This document shows positions 33,329 to 42,222 of a stretch of DNA of 64,000 nucleotides, in pieces. Each line of letters opens with the position of its first letter. The stretch's first letter is position 1. The notes under the pieces are model-generated. The model ran no database searches and was not told where the DNA came from. It worked only from the letters and a program-made list of their open reading frames with translations. The position numbers and the translations under genes are program-made. Source of the stretch: Roseateles oligotrophus (GTDB lineage: Bacteria > Pseudomonadota > Gammaproteobacteria > Burkholderiales > Burkholderiaceae_C); assembly GCF_025717515.1 (NCBI RefSeq), contig NZ_JAJIRN010000010.1:62001-126000 (forward strand). Direction: 5' to 3'.

Positions 33329-36283
33329 TCAGAACCGGTAGCGCGCGCCCAGCATGAAGCGACGACCCAGCTGCGTCACATTGCCAATCTGCTCCACATT
33401 GCGGAAATGGGTGCGGGTGATTTCATCGGTGAGGTTGATGACCTCGAACTGCACCGACAATTTCTTGTTGACGTTGTAGCTCATGCTCATGTCCCACTGG
33501 CCGTATTTCTCCACGTACAAGGGCTGAGCGCCTTCCGCGCCGGCTGGGCTTGCCGACAGGAACTCACCGCGCCAGTTATAGGCCAGCCGGGTGCTGAAGG
33601 TATCGTTTTCATAGAAACCCACCAGATTGCCCGAATCGCCCAGTCCAACCAGTGCAAACTGCGCGCCGAGAGCATTGTTGTCGGCCTTCAGGTCCGAGCG
33701 AACTCGGGTGTAGTTGGCCGATCCACCGAAACCATTCTTGAACGTGTGTTGCACGTTCAGCTCCATGCCGTTGAGGCTTTGCTTCTTCGGGTTGTTGCTG
33801 CTCGTATTCAGTTTGACAGGCAGCAAGGGGTCGGACGGCTGGCCGGTGATGGTCTTGCCGGCCACATCCACGCCCGCAGCATTCGGGAAGGTCTTGAAGA
33901 TGTAGTCACGAATGCAGCCGGAATTCGACGCGGAGCAACCGCCCAGGCTGATCGCATCCTTGTACATCGCCCCGCCCACCGGCGTGTGCAGATTGGCCAC
34001 CGTGGTCGGTGTGATCACCGCATCGATGTAGTTCGAGATCGACTTGTGGAAATAGCTGGCCGAGACAAAGCTGCCCTTGCCGAAATAATGCTCGGCAGAG
34101 AGGTCGATGTTTCTCGACAGCAGTGGCTTCAAGGCCGGGTTGCCGACCGCGCCCGAGCCGCCGTCGATTCGAGCGAGGCCGTCAATGGTCCGGCCGCCCT
34201 GAATTGACGCCCAACCCGGGCGTCCGATGGTTTCGCCATAGCTCACGCGCAGCTTGGTATTGGCCGTCACGTCCGCGCTCAGGTCGATAGAGGGCAAGAA
34301 GTAGTCATATTTGCCCGAGCGCGAGGAACTGGTGACACCACCGAAGACGACGGGCAACTCGTTGTCCGCCACCCAGCGAACCGATGTGGGGACGGACTCG
34401 GTGGACGGCGACTCGACGGTGGTGCGCTCATAGCGCCCGCCCAGGGCGATGTCGATCGGGATGCCCGCGTCGAACGAGCGGTTGTACTGCGCAAACAGGC
34501 CGTTCGATTTTTCCGTGGTTCGGTAATCATCCTTGAAATCGAACGAGGCCCTGAAATTCTTGTCGGAGCCTTCAAGCTTGATGGCCGCATTGCGGATGTC
34601 GTCGAAATTGGCGATCAAGAACTGGTTGTACAAGCGTGGATCGTTGGAGCCCGGCACTTGACTGAAGTACTTGCTGACGGATTCGAGCTTCCAGATATCG
34701 TCCGGTACGGCACCGGGTCCACCAGCGGCGTTGGAGCCCCAGTTGTTGCGCTGCACATTGGCGAAGGCCGAGCGGTTCTTCACTTCGGTCAGGCTCAGGC
34801 CGAAATCCAGGCTGCTGTCGGCATCGATCGCCCAGGCGCCACGAGCTTGCACCTGATTGACCTCGTTGCGCTGGAAGCTGTTGCCAAACACCGAGCCTTG
34901 CAACTCCTGCAGCGCTGCGTTCGTGGGCGCGTTCTTGATCGACAAGACCGGGAACTTTTGCGAGAAGTCCACAAAAGTATCGCCACGGTTCTGCGATGCC
35001 GTGCCGATGACCACGCTGGTGCCCAAGGGGGAGTCGGCACCGGACTGGGCGGTGGAATGGTGTGCGTCCAGGTCAAACTTGAGCGCGGGGCTGGCCTTCC
35101 ACTCCAGATTCAAGCCCAGCGAGCGGTTCTCGTTCTTCGTGGAGATGCGCGATGTGCCGGTGGCGACGTCGGAGTTGGTCATATGCTCGCCGTAGATCAG
35201 CGGCGTTGCGATCGGGCCCTTGGTGTATTCACCGAATTGGCCACCGAAGTTGAACCAGGCCGAAAGGTCATTGCGCTTTTGCAGGAACTTCTGGTCCGAC
35301 ATCGTGTAATCGAGGGTGGCCGTCAAGTCCTTGATCGGGCGAGCCTGCAGCACCAACTGCCCGTTCAGGCGTTCGCGGCTGATGCCCGTCATCGAGTATT
35401 GCAGGCTCTGCGGCACGTTATAGATGTCGGTGGGACCCGGGCGGTTCTTGACCTCGGGCGCCGGGTTGGGCAAGGGACCCCAGCCGGCGGCGTCGCCCTT
35501 GAAGGATTTCCAGCCATTGTTTGCGGAGGCCGAGGTGTAGCCCGAATCTCTATCCTGGAAGCTACCGATCAGCGTCACGCCGAACATGCGGTCGGCCGTC
35601 GTGGTGCTGTAGATGCCGGACAATTCTGGCGTCACAGAATCGCCTTTCACCTCGCCCGGCAGGCGCCCTGCGGAATCGTCCTTGACCATCTTCACACCGA
35701 AGCTGGCGATGGTTTCTTTGCTATCAAAGGGTCGCGGAGTGCGGATGTTGATGGTGGCGCCCATGCCACCCGTCGGGGTGCTGGCACGGCTGGTCTTGTA
35801 GACCTCAAGGCCCGACACGCCTTCAGCGGCGAGATTCGAGAAGTCAAAGGAGCGCGAACTCGGCGCGCTGCCGTCAACCAGGGATCCAGGCATCTGGCGG
35901 CCATTGAGCAGCACCAAATTGAATTCTGGGCCCATGCCCCGCACCGTGACCCGAGTGCCTTCGCCGTTGGAACGGTCAATCGACACGCCGCTGATGCGCT
36001 GCATCGCTTCGGCGAGGTTGGTATCGGGGAACTTGCCAATGTCTTCGGCCATGATGCCGTCGACCAAGCCGCTGGCATTGCGCTTGAAGGAAACCGATGA
36101 CTCAAGCCCTGCCCGAATACCGGTGACGACGACGGTCTCGAGCACGGTCTCTTTGCCCGGCGCGCTGGCTTGCTGCGCGTTAGCCGCACCGGCCATGCAA
36201 AGCCCGCAGGCCAAAGCCAGGCTGCTCATTTGAAAACTCGGGCCTGCGCCAACGCTGCGACGGCCTATTTTGGATCTATTCAT
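33329..36283 (-). CDS. TonB-dependent outer-membrane receptor (Caulobacter type)
   Basis: 984 residues. Sec signal ending AANAQ near residue 37, TonB-box-like ETVVVTG, plug domain (ASGLVDGIMAEDIGKFPDTN, RVTVRGMGPEFNLVLLNGRQMPG), then a large beta-barrel ending in ARYRF with the terminal aromatic. The plug signature belongs to the Xanthomonas/Caulobacter subfamily used mainly for oligosaccharide uptake. A LacI-type palindrome and a leader hairpin lie upstream, with GGAG before the ATG. Together with GH30, glucokinase and the halogenase operon it points to uptake of a glucose-containing glycan; the ligand itself is not proved. Confidence 0.93.
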   Translation of the reverse strand: MNRSKIGRRSVGAGPSFQMSSLALACGLCMAGAANAQQASAPGKETVLETVVVTGIRAGLESSVSFKRNASGLVDGIMAEDIGKFPDTNLAEAMQRISGVSIDRSNGEGTRVTVRGMGPEFNLVLLNGRQMPGSLVDGSAPSSRSFDFSNLAAEGVSGLEVYKTSRASTPTGGMGATINIRTPRPFDSKETIASFGVKMVKDDSAGRLPGEVKGDSVTPELSGIYSTTTADRMFGVTLIGSFQDRDSGYTSASANNGWKSFKGDAAGWGPLPNPAPEVKNRPGPTDIYNVPQSLQYSMTGISRERLNGQLVLQARPIKDLTATLDYTMSDQKFLQKRNDLSAWFNFGGQFGEYTKGPIATPLIYGEHMTNSDVATGTSRISTKNENRSLGLNLEWKASPALKFDLDAHHSTAQSGADSPLGTSVVIGTASQNRGDTFVDFSQKFPVLSIKNAPTNAALQELQGSVFGNSFQRNEVNQVQARGAWAIDADSSLDFGLSLTEVKNRSAFANVQRNNWGSNAAGGPGAVPDDIWKLESVSKYFSQVPGSNDPRLYNQFLIANFDDIRNAAIKLEGSDKNFRASFDFKDDYRTTEKSNGLFAQYNRSFDAGIPIDIALGGRYERTTVESPSTESVPTSVRWVADNELPVVFGGVTSSSRSGKYDYFLPSIDLSADVTANTKLRVSYGETIGRPGWASIQGGRTIDGLARIDGGSGAVGNPALKPLLSRNIDLSAEHYFGKGSFVSASYFHKSISNYIDAVITPTTVANLHTPVGGAMYKDAISLGGCSASNSGCIRDYIFKTFPNAAGVDVAGKTITGQPSDPLLPVKLNTSSNNPKKQSLNGMELNVQHTFKNGFGGSANYTRVRSDLKADNNALGAQFALVGLGDSGNLVGFYENDTFSTRLAYNWRGEFLSASPAGAEGAQPLYVEKYGQWDMSMSYNVNKKLSVQFEVINLTDEITRTHFRNVEQIGNVTQLGRRFMLGARYRF

Positions 36284-36310
36284 GCTTGTCTCCGTTCGTA
36301 GTTTTATACA

Positions 36311-36332
36311 GACCGCATGCCTTCATGCGGTC
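36311..36332 (-). promoter_or_regulatory. Leader hairpin of TonB receptor mRNA
   Basis: GACCGCAT/ATGCGGTC, perfect 8-bp arms with a 6-nt loop, 28 bp before the receptor start and downstream of the operator at 36391. It is likely within the mRNA leader; an effect on stability or initiation is possible. Confidence 0.4.
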
Positions 36333-36390
36333 ATTCGGCCGGTTTTGCCAGCCCACTTTGGGGAATCGTTCAGTTCTTTGGCTCAATGCC

Positions 36391-36404
36391 TGAAAGCGCT
36401 TTCA
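36391..36404. promoter_or_regulatory. LacI-type operator upstream of TonB receptor
   Basis: Perfect 14-bp palindrome TGAAAGCGCTTTCA, about 110 bp before the receptor start. It is the same sequence as the core of the site at 37544-37559. The central CG and form match operators of LacI/GalR-family sugar repressors. Confidence 0.7.
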
Positions 36405-36487
36405 CGACGATACTGATTTTTGCCTTGTTGTGAATCTAGGGAACTCCCTTGGTTTGTTGTATTTTTAATCTGAGGAAAGGCGCGCAC

Positions 36488-37480
36488 TCAGCCCAGGGGC
36501 TGGGCATCCAGCGCACGTGAGGCGCCGATCAGGGCCGGCGACACCGCCGAGTCGATGACGAAGGTCGGCACGCCGGCGAGGTAGTTGGAGAAACGCCCTT
36601 TGGCTTCAAAGCGCTCCCGAAAACGCGAGGCCCGCAACTCCGGCAGCAGGCGCGGAACAATGCCGCCGCCCACATAGACGCCGCCGCGCGCGCCATGGGT
36701 CAGCGCCAGATTGCCGGCAAAGCTGCCCAGCAAGCGAAAGAACAGATCGAGTGCCGCCAGGCAGTCTGGGTCGCGCTGATCGCGAGCCGCAGCCGTCACC
36801 TGCGCCGGCGTGATTAGCAACTCGCCGCTCCGGCCCGCAAACTGGGCCGAGGCTTGATACAAATTGACCAGACCGGGCCCGGACAAGGCACGTTCTGCCG
36901 AGGCATGGCCGAAGCGCGCTTTCAGCCAGGCGGTCAGCGCGATCTCATCGTCCTCGACTGCGGCCAAGGTGGCATGCCCACCCTCACCCGCGATCGGCGC
37001 ATAGCGCCCGCCGCCCACGGCCAAGAGCCCGGCCACGCCCAACCCTGTGCCCGCACCCAACACCGCCAAGGCCTCGCCGGCCACCGACTCGCCGCCACCG
37101 ATTTGGTGCATTTGCTCCGCGCGCAGCGCCGGCAATGACAAGGCCAGCGCGGTGAAGTCATTGACGACTGCCAAGCGCTGCACCGCCAACTCGCGCTTCA
37201 GTTGCGCGATCGAAAACGACCAGTGATGGTTCGTCATCTGGACCACATCGCCGACGATGGGGTTGGCAATGCCAATGGCACAGGCGCTAGGGCTGGGTTT
37301 GCCCAACTCGCCCAGGTAGCGGGTGATGGCCGCATGCAGCGAAACCTGATCGGCGCATCTGTAGCTGACGATGTCGCCGATCTCGGCGCCGGCTTCGCTG
37401 GCCCAAGCAAAACGCGCATTGGTGCCGCCCACATCGCCGAGCAGGCGCGGATAGCTGGACACAGAGGCATTCGGGCTCAT
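36488..37480 (-). CDS. glk: Glucokinase
   Basis: Phosphorylates intracellular glucose with ATP to glucose 6-phosphate. 330 residues. Phosphate-1 motif LLGDVGGTNARFA, catalytic Asp in VVNDFTALALS, GAGTGLGVAGL, EGGHATLA and adenosine-side VYVGGGIVP. Bacterial hexokinase-type Glk of normal length. Divergent from GH30 with a LacI-type operator between them, so it probably handles glucose released by the glycosidase and is induced with it. Confidence 0.93.
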   Translation of the reverse strand: MSPNASVSSYPRLLGDVGGTNARFAWASEAGAEIGDIVSYRCADQVSLHAAITRYLGELGKPSPSACAIGIANPIVGDVVQMTNHHWSFSIAQLKRELAVQRLAVVNDFTALALSLPALRAEQMHQIGGGESVAGEALAVLGAGTGLGVAGLLAVGGGRYAPIAGEGGHATLAAVEDDEIALTAWLKARFGHASAERALSGPGLVNLYQASAQFAGRSGELLITPAQVTAAARDQRDPDCLAALDLFFRLLGSFAGNLALTHGARGGVYVGGGIVPRLLPELRASRFRERFEAKGRFSNYLAGVPTFVIDSAVSPALIGASRALDAQPLG

Positions 37481-37543
37481 CGGGACCTTCTCAGGGAAAT
37501 TTCAAGACGACTTGACGGCGACAACCGCAATGCCACAATAGTA

Positions 37544-37559
37544 ATGAAAGCGCTTTCAT
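37544..37559. promoter_or_regulatory. LacI-type operator between glk and GH30
   Basis: Perfect 16-bp palindrome ATGAAAGCGCTTTCAT containing the 14-bp receptor site. It is placed between divergent glk (start 37480) and GH30, so one site can control both. Its overlap with the ATG at 37558 argues that GH30 starts further downstream. Confidence 0.72.
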
Positions 37560-37629
37560 GAATCAAGCACTGGTTTTCCCTGATGTGGAAAAACAGCCTC
37601 TTACCCTTCACTCAAGAGCATCAAACGCC

Positions 37630-39060
37630 ATGGCTGCTTCCCAAAAATTTCGACACGACTCAATGCAAACCCCCTCGCAAAACCCGCGGTATTTGCAACA
37701 CATGCTGAGCACGGCCGACGGCCAGACCCGGTTGGCCGAACAGCCGCCCCTGCTCCTGAGTTGCGCGCCCACCGGCGCTGGAGTGGCCGCCGATTCGCCG
37801 AGTGTGGTTCTCCACAGCGAGCGGCGCTTCCAAACCCTGTTGGGCTTCGGCGCAGCCTTCACCGAAGCCGCGGCCGTCACTTGGGGCGGGTTGCCAAAGC
37901 AGAGCCAAGATTCGCTGCTGCGCCATTACTTTGCCGGTGAAGCCGCGCAGGGGCATGGCTATACGCTGTGCCGCGTCCACATCAATAGCTGCGACTTCGC
38001 GCTTGGCAATTACGCTCATGCGGCGGTAGCGGGAGACTTGCTGCTCAAGCACTTCAATATCGAGCGCGACCGCAGCTCGCTGCTGCCGATGATCAAGGCC
38101 GCGCAGGCGGTAGCGCGGCAGGCCGGCGCAGGGACGATCCGTTTGCTGGCCTCGCCGTGGAGCCCGCCGCCCTGGATGAAGAGCAACGGCCAGATGAACC
38201 AGGGCGGCGAGTTGCTGCCCGAATATGCCGCCGTCTGGGCTCAATGTTATGTACGCTTCATCCAAGCCTATGCGGCCGAGGGAGTGCCGATCTGGGGCCT
38301 CACGGTGCAGAACGAACCGGCCGCCACGCAACGTTGGGATTCCTGTATCTACAGCGCAGACCAAGAGCGCGATTTTGTGCGCGACCATCTCGGGCCCGCC
38401 TTGGCCGAGGCTGGGCTGGGCCATATCAAAATCATCATCTGGGACCATAACCGTGACCTGATGGTGGAGCGCGCTGCCACCGTCTACAGCGACCCCGAAG
38501 CAGCGAAATATGTCTGGGGCTGCGGCTTTCACTGGTATGGCGAAGATCATTTCGAGCATGTACAGCTGCTGCACGACGCCTGGCCGGACAAGGGGCTGCT
38601 ATTCACCGAGGGCTGCCAGGAAGGCGGGCCTCACCTCGGCTCTGCCGCTCTGGGTGAACGTTATGCCCGCAACATCATCAATGACCTGAACCGCTGGACG
38701 GTCGGCTGGATCGACTGGAACCTGCTGCTCGATGAAACCGGCGGCCCCAACCATGTCGGCAATCTGTGTAGTGCGCCCATCATGGCAAACCGGCAAACCG
38801 GCAAATTGATGCTGCAAAGCTCCTATGACTACCTCGGCCATTTCGCTCGCTTCATCAAGCCGGGCGCGCGGCGTCTACTGTGCGCGGCCAGCAAACAGGA
38901 CCTGGAAGTCACCGCCTTCATCAATCCTGATGGCAGCAAGGCGCTGGTCGCACTCAACCGCAGCGAGGTCGCCATTCACTACACGCTCAAGTGGGACGCT
39001 AGGCAATGCCAGGCGGTGGCCCCAGCGCGCTCGATCAGCAGCTTTTTGTCGAGGGACTGA
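37630..39060 (+). CDS. Glycoside hydrolase family 30 (glucosylceramidase-like beta-glucosidase)
   Basis: 476 residues from the chosen start. (beta/alpha)8 catalytic domain with RFQTLLGFGAAFTEAAA, LASPWSPPPWMKSNG, acid/base Glu in LTVQNEPAATQRW, nucleophile Glu in LLFTEGCQEGG, and a C-terminal beta-sandwich. Retaining beta-glucosidase or beta-1,6-glucanase activities are family precedents. No signal peptide is seen, so it probably acts on imported oligosaccharides in the cytoplasm. Starts at 37558 (overlapping the operator) and 37663 are possible; 37630 is a compromise without a strong ribosome-binding site. Confidence 0.88.
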   Translation: MAASQKFRHDSMQTPSQNPRYLQHMLSTADGQTRLAEQPPLLLSCAPTGAGVAADSPSVVLHSERRFQTLLGFGAAFTEAAAVTWGGLPKQSQDSLLRHYFAGEAAQGHGYTLCRVHINSCDFALGNYAHAAVAGDLLLKHFNIERDRSSLLPMIKAAQAVARQAGAGTIRLLASPWSPPPWMKSNGQMNQGGELLPEYAAVWAQCYVRFIQAYAAEGVPIWGLTVQNEPAATQRWDSCIYSADQERDFVRDHLGPALAEAGLGHIKIIIWDHNRDLMVERAATVYSDPEAAKYVWGCGFHWYGEDHFEHVQLLHDAWPDKGLLFTEGCQEGGPHLGSAALGERYARNIINDLNRWTVGWIDWNLLLDETGGPNHVGNLCSAPIMANRQTGKLMLQSSYDYLGHFARFIKPGARRLLCAASKQDLEVTAFINPDGSKALVALNRSEVAIHYTLKWDARQCQAVAPARSISSFLSRD

Positions 39061-39079
39061 ACCGGGCAAGGCGCGCTCG

Positions 39080-39790
39080 CTACTCTTCTTGGTGAGCTCG
39101 CAAGGCGCGCTCAAAGCGAGCCGCCGTGGGGCCTATCAGCGGTCGGTAGAGCAGCCGCAGCAGCCAATTGGGTAGCCAACGACCGCGCTCCTCCAGCGCC
39201 ACTCTGGCGCGCGGGTGCTCCATGAATCGATAGCCGCTGGGTCGGTAGCCGGCGCTGCTGCTGCGGAATTCGATGCGGTCCAAATGCTTGACGCTTTTGT
39301 AGCCGTAATGGGCCGGCGCCAGCAAACGCAGCGGCGCGCCGTGGGCGATGCTCAGGGCTTGCCCATTCAAGCTGTCCGCCAGCAGCACATCGTCGGCCAG
39401 CAGATCCTCCAAGAGCATGCAACTGCGGGCGCCATCCTGGCCACGCAGGATCACAAAGTTGGCGCCGCTCGCAGGCCCGGCTTTGGGTACAAGCAGTTGT
39501 TGATAAAAGTCGCGAAAACGCACGCCGCTCCATTGCAGGCCCTTGTGGGTCCAAGTAGTGACGCAATGGAAGTCGGCGGTCAGCTCAATGCGCGGCAACT
39601 GCCGCAAATCGCTGAAGCCGATCTCGATGGGCGTCCTGAGCTCCCCCGAAATCCGCAGCTTGATGGTCTCGACCTGCGTCGGGAAACGGATAGCAAATTG
39701 GGTCAAACCAAAACGCGGGAAGTTATCGCTCGCCCGCTGACCCGGCGGCAAACCGGTAGCGGATAGTTTCTTGTGCTCGGTATTTTTCAT
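39080..39790 (-). CDS. Molybdopterin-dependent oxidoreductase (sulfite-oxidase fold)
   Basis: 236 residues, oxidoreductase molybdopterin-binding domain. The Mo-ligand Cys is C76 in DFHCVTTWTHKGLQWSGV. AHGAPLRLLAPAHYGYKSVKHL contacts the cofactor. No Tat leader, so a cytoplasmic protein unlike MsrP/YedY. The C-terminus is basic and amphipathic. It is the last gene of the minus-strand run that begins with tetR at 45194 and is convergent with GH30. Substrate unknown. Confidence 0.85.
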   Translation of the reverse strand: MKNTEHKKLSATGLPPGQRASDNFPRFGLTQFAIRFPTQVETIKLRISGELRTPIEIGFSDLRQLPRIELTADFHCVTTWTHKGLQWSGVRFRDFYQQLLVPKAGPASGANFVILRGQDGARSCMLLEDLLADDVLLADSLNGQALSIAHGAPLRLLAPAHYGYKSVKHLDRIEFRSSSAGYRPSGYRFMEHPRARVALEERGRWLPNWLLRLLYRPLIGPTAARFERALRAHQEE

Positions 39791-39806
39791 AAATCGCCAG
39801 GCCGGA

Positions 39807-40931
39807 CTATTTGGCCGGACTCTTGTAAGGGATCTTCAAGATACGATCGCCGGTAAAAGAGCCCAGGTAAATAGAATCTCCCAACTGTTGTGCAACGGTT
39901 GCGGCGCCCATGGGTGGGCCGGCATGCTTGAAGACCTCTTGTGTCGCCATATTTTCAGGATTGATGCGGACGATATCGAAGGCCAGCCCGCAATTTTCTC
40001 CGGTGTTCTTGATACATGAGAGATTCTCGAGCCGAGAGCCGGTGAGCGAAGCCACCAGCAAGAAACCATGTTCGTCCCAGCGAATATTGTCCGGGCGCTC
40101 AATTCTGACCGCCGCCAACAAATCGCCGCTGCCACGATCGATTTTCCGGACCTCATTGCCCGAAGTGACGCTGACAAATACGGTTCTTTCGTCGGCACTG
40201 AGTTCAATCCCGTTCAGAAACGGGCCGCGGCTGCCCTTTAAAACCCGAAACTCTTGTTCCGCCGCCGGCAGCCATTCAAAGGCGTAGCCGGTGTCGAAGC
40301 CGAGTTGAGATTTCCAGATACCGGTGCTAAGTCCAAATAAATTCGGTGCCGTCCGGTCGAACATATGGCTGGCCACAAAGCCGCCATTGCGCAGCAAGAC
40401 CACGCTGTTCATGGACACCTCGGCGGGCGGGACCACACAGCCGCGCCAACTCAGCCCGAACTGCTCGCCTGTCTTGAGCAACTCGAACATCTCGACTCGC
40501 ATGCCTTGGCCATGGTTCACGGCGGCCACCTGCCAGCGCCCATCGTCGCGCTGCTTGACGGAAATACCCAGCGGCGAAAATTCGGCGGCCGGCTTTCCCG
40601 GGCAATTGCTGGCGCCCCAATTCTCGCCAGCCAATTCATTAAATACCGCCGCCGTGGGATATGCCGCCCTGATTTTCAGGGTCTGCGCATCAAAAAACAC
40701 CAAACTGCCCGGACTCGGCAGCCCCAGCGTGCCGACCTGGCTGACCAGCAAGGTCTTGCGGTCGGGCAATGCCCGAATATCTTCCGGGTTCTTGAAACCA
40801 CATATCGCGGTAATGGCCGCTATGCTTTCGCAAGCACGCATGTCCTGACTGCTGCAACTGGCCAACAGGGCGCAGGCAGTTGCGAGCAGCATCAAGCCAG
40901 GCGTAGCTGCCATCCATCGCATAAGTTTCAT
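39807..40931 (-). CDS. Beta-propeller lipoprotein (SMP-30/strictosidine-synthase-like)
   Basis: 374 residues. Lipobox LLASC near residue 26, then repeated blade-like segments such as NPEDIRALPDRKTLLVSQVG, NGIELSADERTVFVSVTSGNEVRKID and RPDNIRWDEHGFLLVASL that resemble SMP-30/gluconolactonase propellers. Extra Cys pairs suggest disulfides. Function unknown; a secreted lactonase-like or sensor role is possible. DNA here is visibly richer in A+T than the surrounding genes, as in the next gene. 16 bp separates it from the molybdopterin enzyme. Confidence 0.72.
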   Translation of the reverse strand: MKLMRWMAATPGLMLLATACALLASCSSQDMRACESIAAITAICGFKNPEDIRALPDRKTLLVSQVGTLGLPSPGSLVFFDAQTLKIRAAYPTAAVFNELAGENWGASNCPGKPAAEFSPLGISVKQRDDGRWQVAAVNHGQGMRVEMFELLKTGEQFGLSWRGCVVPPAEVSMNSVVLLRNGGFVASHMFDRTAPNLFGLSTGIWKSQLGFDTGYAFEWLPAAEQEFRVLKGSRGPFLNGIELSADERTVFVSVTSGNEVRKIDRGSGDLLAAVRIERPDNIRWDEHGFLLVASLTGSRLENLSCIKNTGENCGLAFDIVRINPENMATQEVFKHAGPPMGAATVAQQLGDSIYLGSFTGDRILKIPYKSPAK

Positions 40932-40950
40932 GATTATGTTTGCCGCTGAA

Positions 40951-41799
40951 TCAGCGCTGATTTTTCAGCGTCTGCACAAAATGATCGATGATCAGCTGTT
41001 TGATTTCCGGCGCAGTTTCTTTGCTGAAACCATGCCCGGTTGGATACGATTTATGGACTACCGAGTATTTGAAATCATATTTTTTCAAGTATGCCATGAT
41101 GTCCTGAGTCATCGCCGTGCCCGGCCATATTTGGTCATTTTCCGCCGAGATCAATAACATCGGCCCGCCTATTTTTTCAAACGCAAAAGTGGCTTTCTTT
41201 ACTTTCTCGCTGTCTTGCAACGCCATATTGAAACGCTGGATTTGGGTGGCGTTTTCCAGCTCCGGCAAATCCATGGATGGAATGTCCTTGCCTTGATAGG
41301 TCCAGGCCGATTGAGCGCTGGTCATGCCGGACCAAGCCACCTTGCTCGGGGTGGTGATGACGACAGATTTGATCCGCGGATCCAATATCGCCAGCAGAAA
41401 ACCGGCTTCCGAGCCGCGCGAGCCGCTGACCACACCGATGCGCGAAGCATCAATCTCCTTGACCGTTTCGGCATAGTCGATGGCGCTGATGAAATACTCC
41501 ATCGGAATATGGTCCAGCGTGGCCGGCAAGCCAGGCTCCGTCTTGAAGTAGACCAGGCCGATCACCGCGATACCGTTGGAGGCCATCATCTGGCCATTCG
41601 CCTCGGCAAAGCCCCAGCTCGGGTCCGAGCCGCCAAAGCCGATCACGGCCGGCACTTTCTCGGTGGTTTTCGGCAAATACAGCCGGGCGGCCAGGTTCTT
41701 GTAGTTGACGGTTTTGACTTCGTATTCGTACGTGCCGGCAAAGCAGTTGTTGAAAAAGAAGATGAGGCTGGTCAAAAGCAGGAAGAAACGAGAAGACAT
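40951..41799 (-). CDS. Exported BAAT-type acyl hydrolase
   Basis: 282 residues with a signal peptide (LLLTSLIFFFNNCFA). Alpha/beta hydrolase fold of the acyl-CoA thioesterase/bile-acid acyltransferase C-terminal type: nucleophile region RIGVVSGSRGSEAG, acid in LLISAENDQIWPG, His in YPTGHGF. Exported, so the substrate is not a cytosolic CoA ester; an extracellular ester or thioester is more likely. It is markedly less GC-rich than its neighbours, suggesting acquisition with the propeller gene. Confidence 0.75.
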   Translation of the reverse strand: MSSRFFLLLTSLIFFFNNCFAGTYEYEVKTVNYKNLAARLYLPKTTEKVPAVIGFGGSDPSWGFAEANGQMMASNGIAVIGLVYFKTEPGLPATLDHIPMEYFISAIDYAETVKEIDASRIGVVSGSRGSEAGFLLAILDPRIKSVVITTPSKVAWSGMTSAQSAWTYQGKDIPSMDLPELENATQIQRFNMALQDSEKVKKATFAFEKIGGPMLLISAENDQIWPGTAMTQDIMAYLKKYDFKYSVVHKSYPTGHGFSKETAPEIKQLIIDHFVQTLKNQR

Positions 41800-41811
41800 A
41801 TGGGTCGGGCC

Positions 41812-42219
41812 TTAGATTGAATCGATTGTGCGAACGATGGGCCGCCGGAGCAGAAGAGCGATGCCGGCCGGAATCGCCAACCAGAAACCCGACTCCGGCA
41901 TCAGGATCACGCCCACCATACTCATGGCCAACAAGCCCCAACCTTGCCGGCGCAGCGCGGCGTGCTGCCCGCTGCGCTCAAGCGAGGTGATGGCCAGCGC
42001 CTGCATGGCCAGCGGGGCGGCAAAAAGCAGGAACCAGACGGCGGCGGCCGTCAGCGGGTCCTGACCGACGGTGTTGAAGACGCCTCGCCGCACGATGTCC
42101 TGCAGCGGCTTGAGCAAGAAGACCAGGGCGAACAAGGTGTGCAGCGCGGCCACGGCCATCAGCCAATGGCCGATCCAGATGCGCTGAGTTGGCTGGGGAG
42201 TGAGGTGTGTGTTGTTCAT
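41812..42219 (-). CDS. Small four-helix membrane protein (DUF6463-like)
   Basis: 135 residues, four hydrophobic helices (about 18-38, 57-78, 92-108, 112-124), MNNTHLTPQPTQRIW at the cytoplasmic start and PIVRTID at the end. I associate it with the DUF6463 family, with limited certainty. It lies 3 bp after the DUF4345 gene in the run of co-oriented genes. No function can be given. Confidence 0.65.
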   Translation of the reverse strand: MNNTHLTPQPTQRIWIGHWLMAVAALHTLFALVFLLKPLQDIVRRGVFNTVGQDPLTAAAVWFLLFAAPLAMQALAITSLERSGQHAALRRQGWGLLAMSMVGVILMPESGFWLAIPAGIALLLRRPIVRTIDSI

Positions 42220-42222
42220 GGT

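Noticed and set aside
34658-36100. 480-codon plus-strand frame opposite the TonB receptor
   Set aside because: Shadow frame in high-GC coding DNA; no start signal or protein motif.
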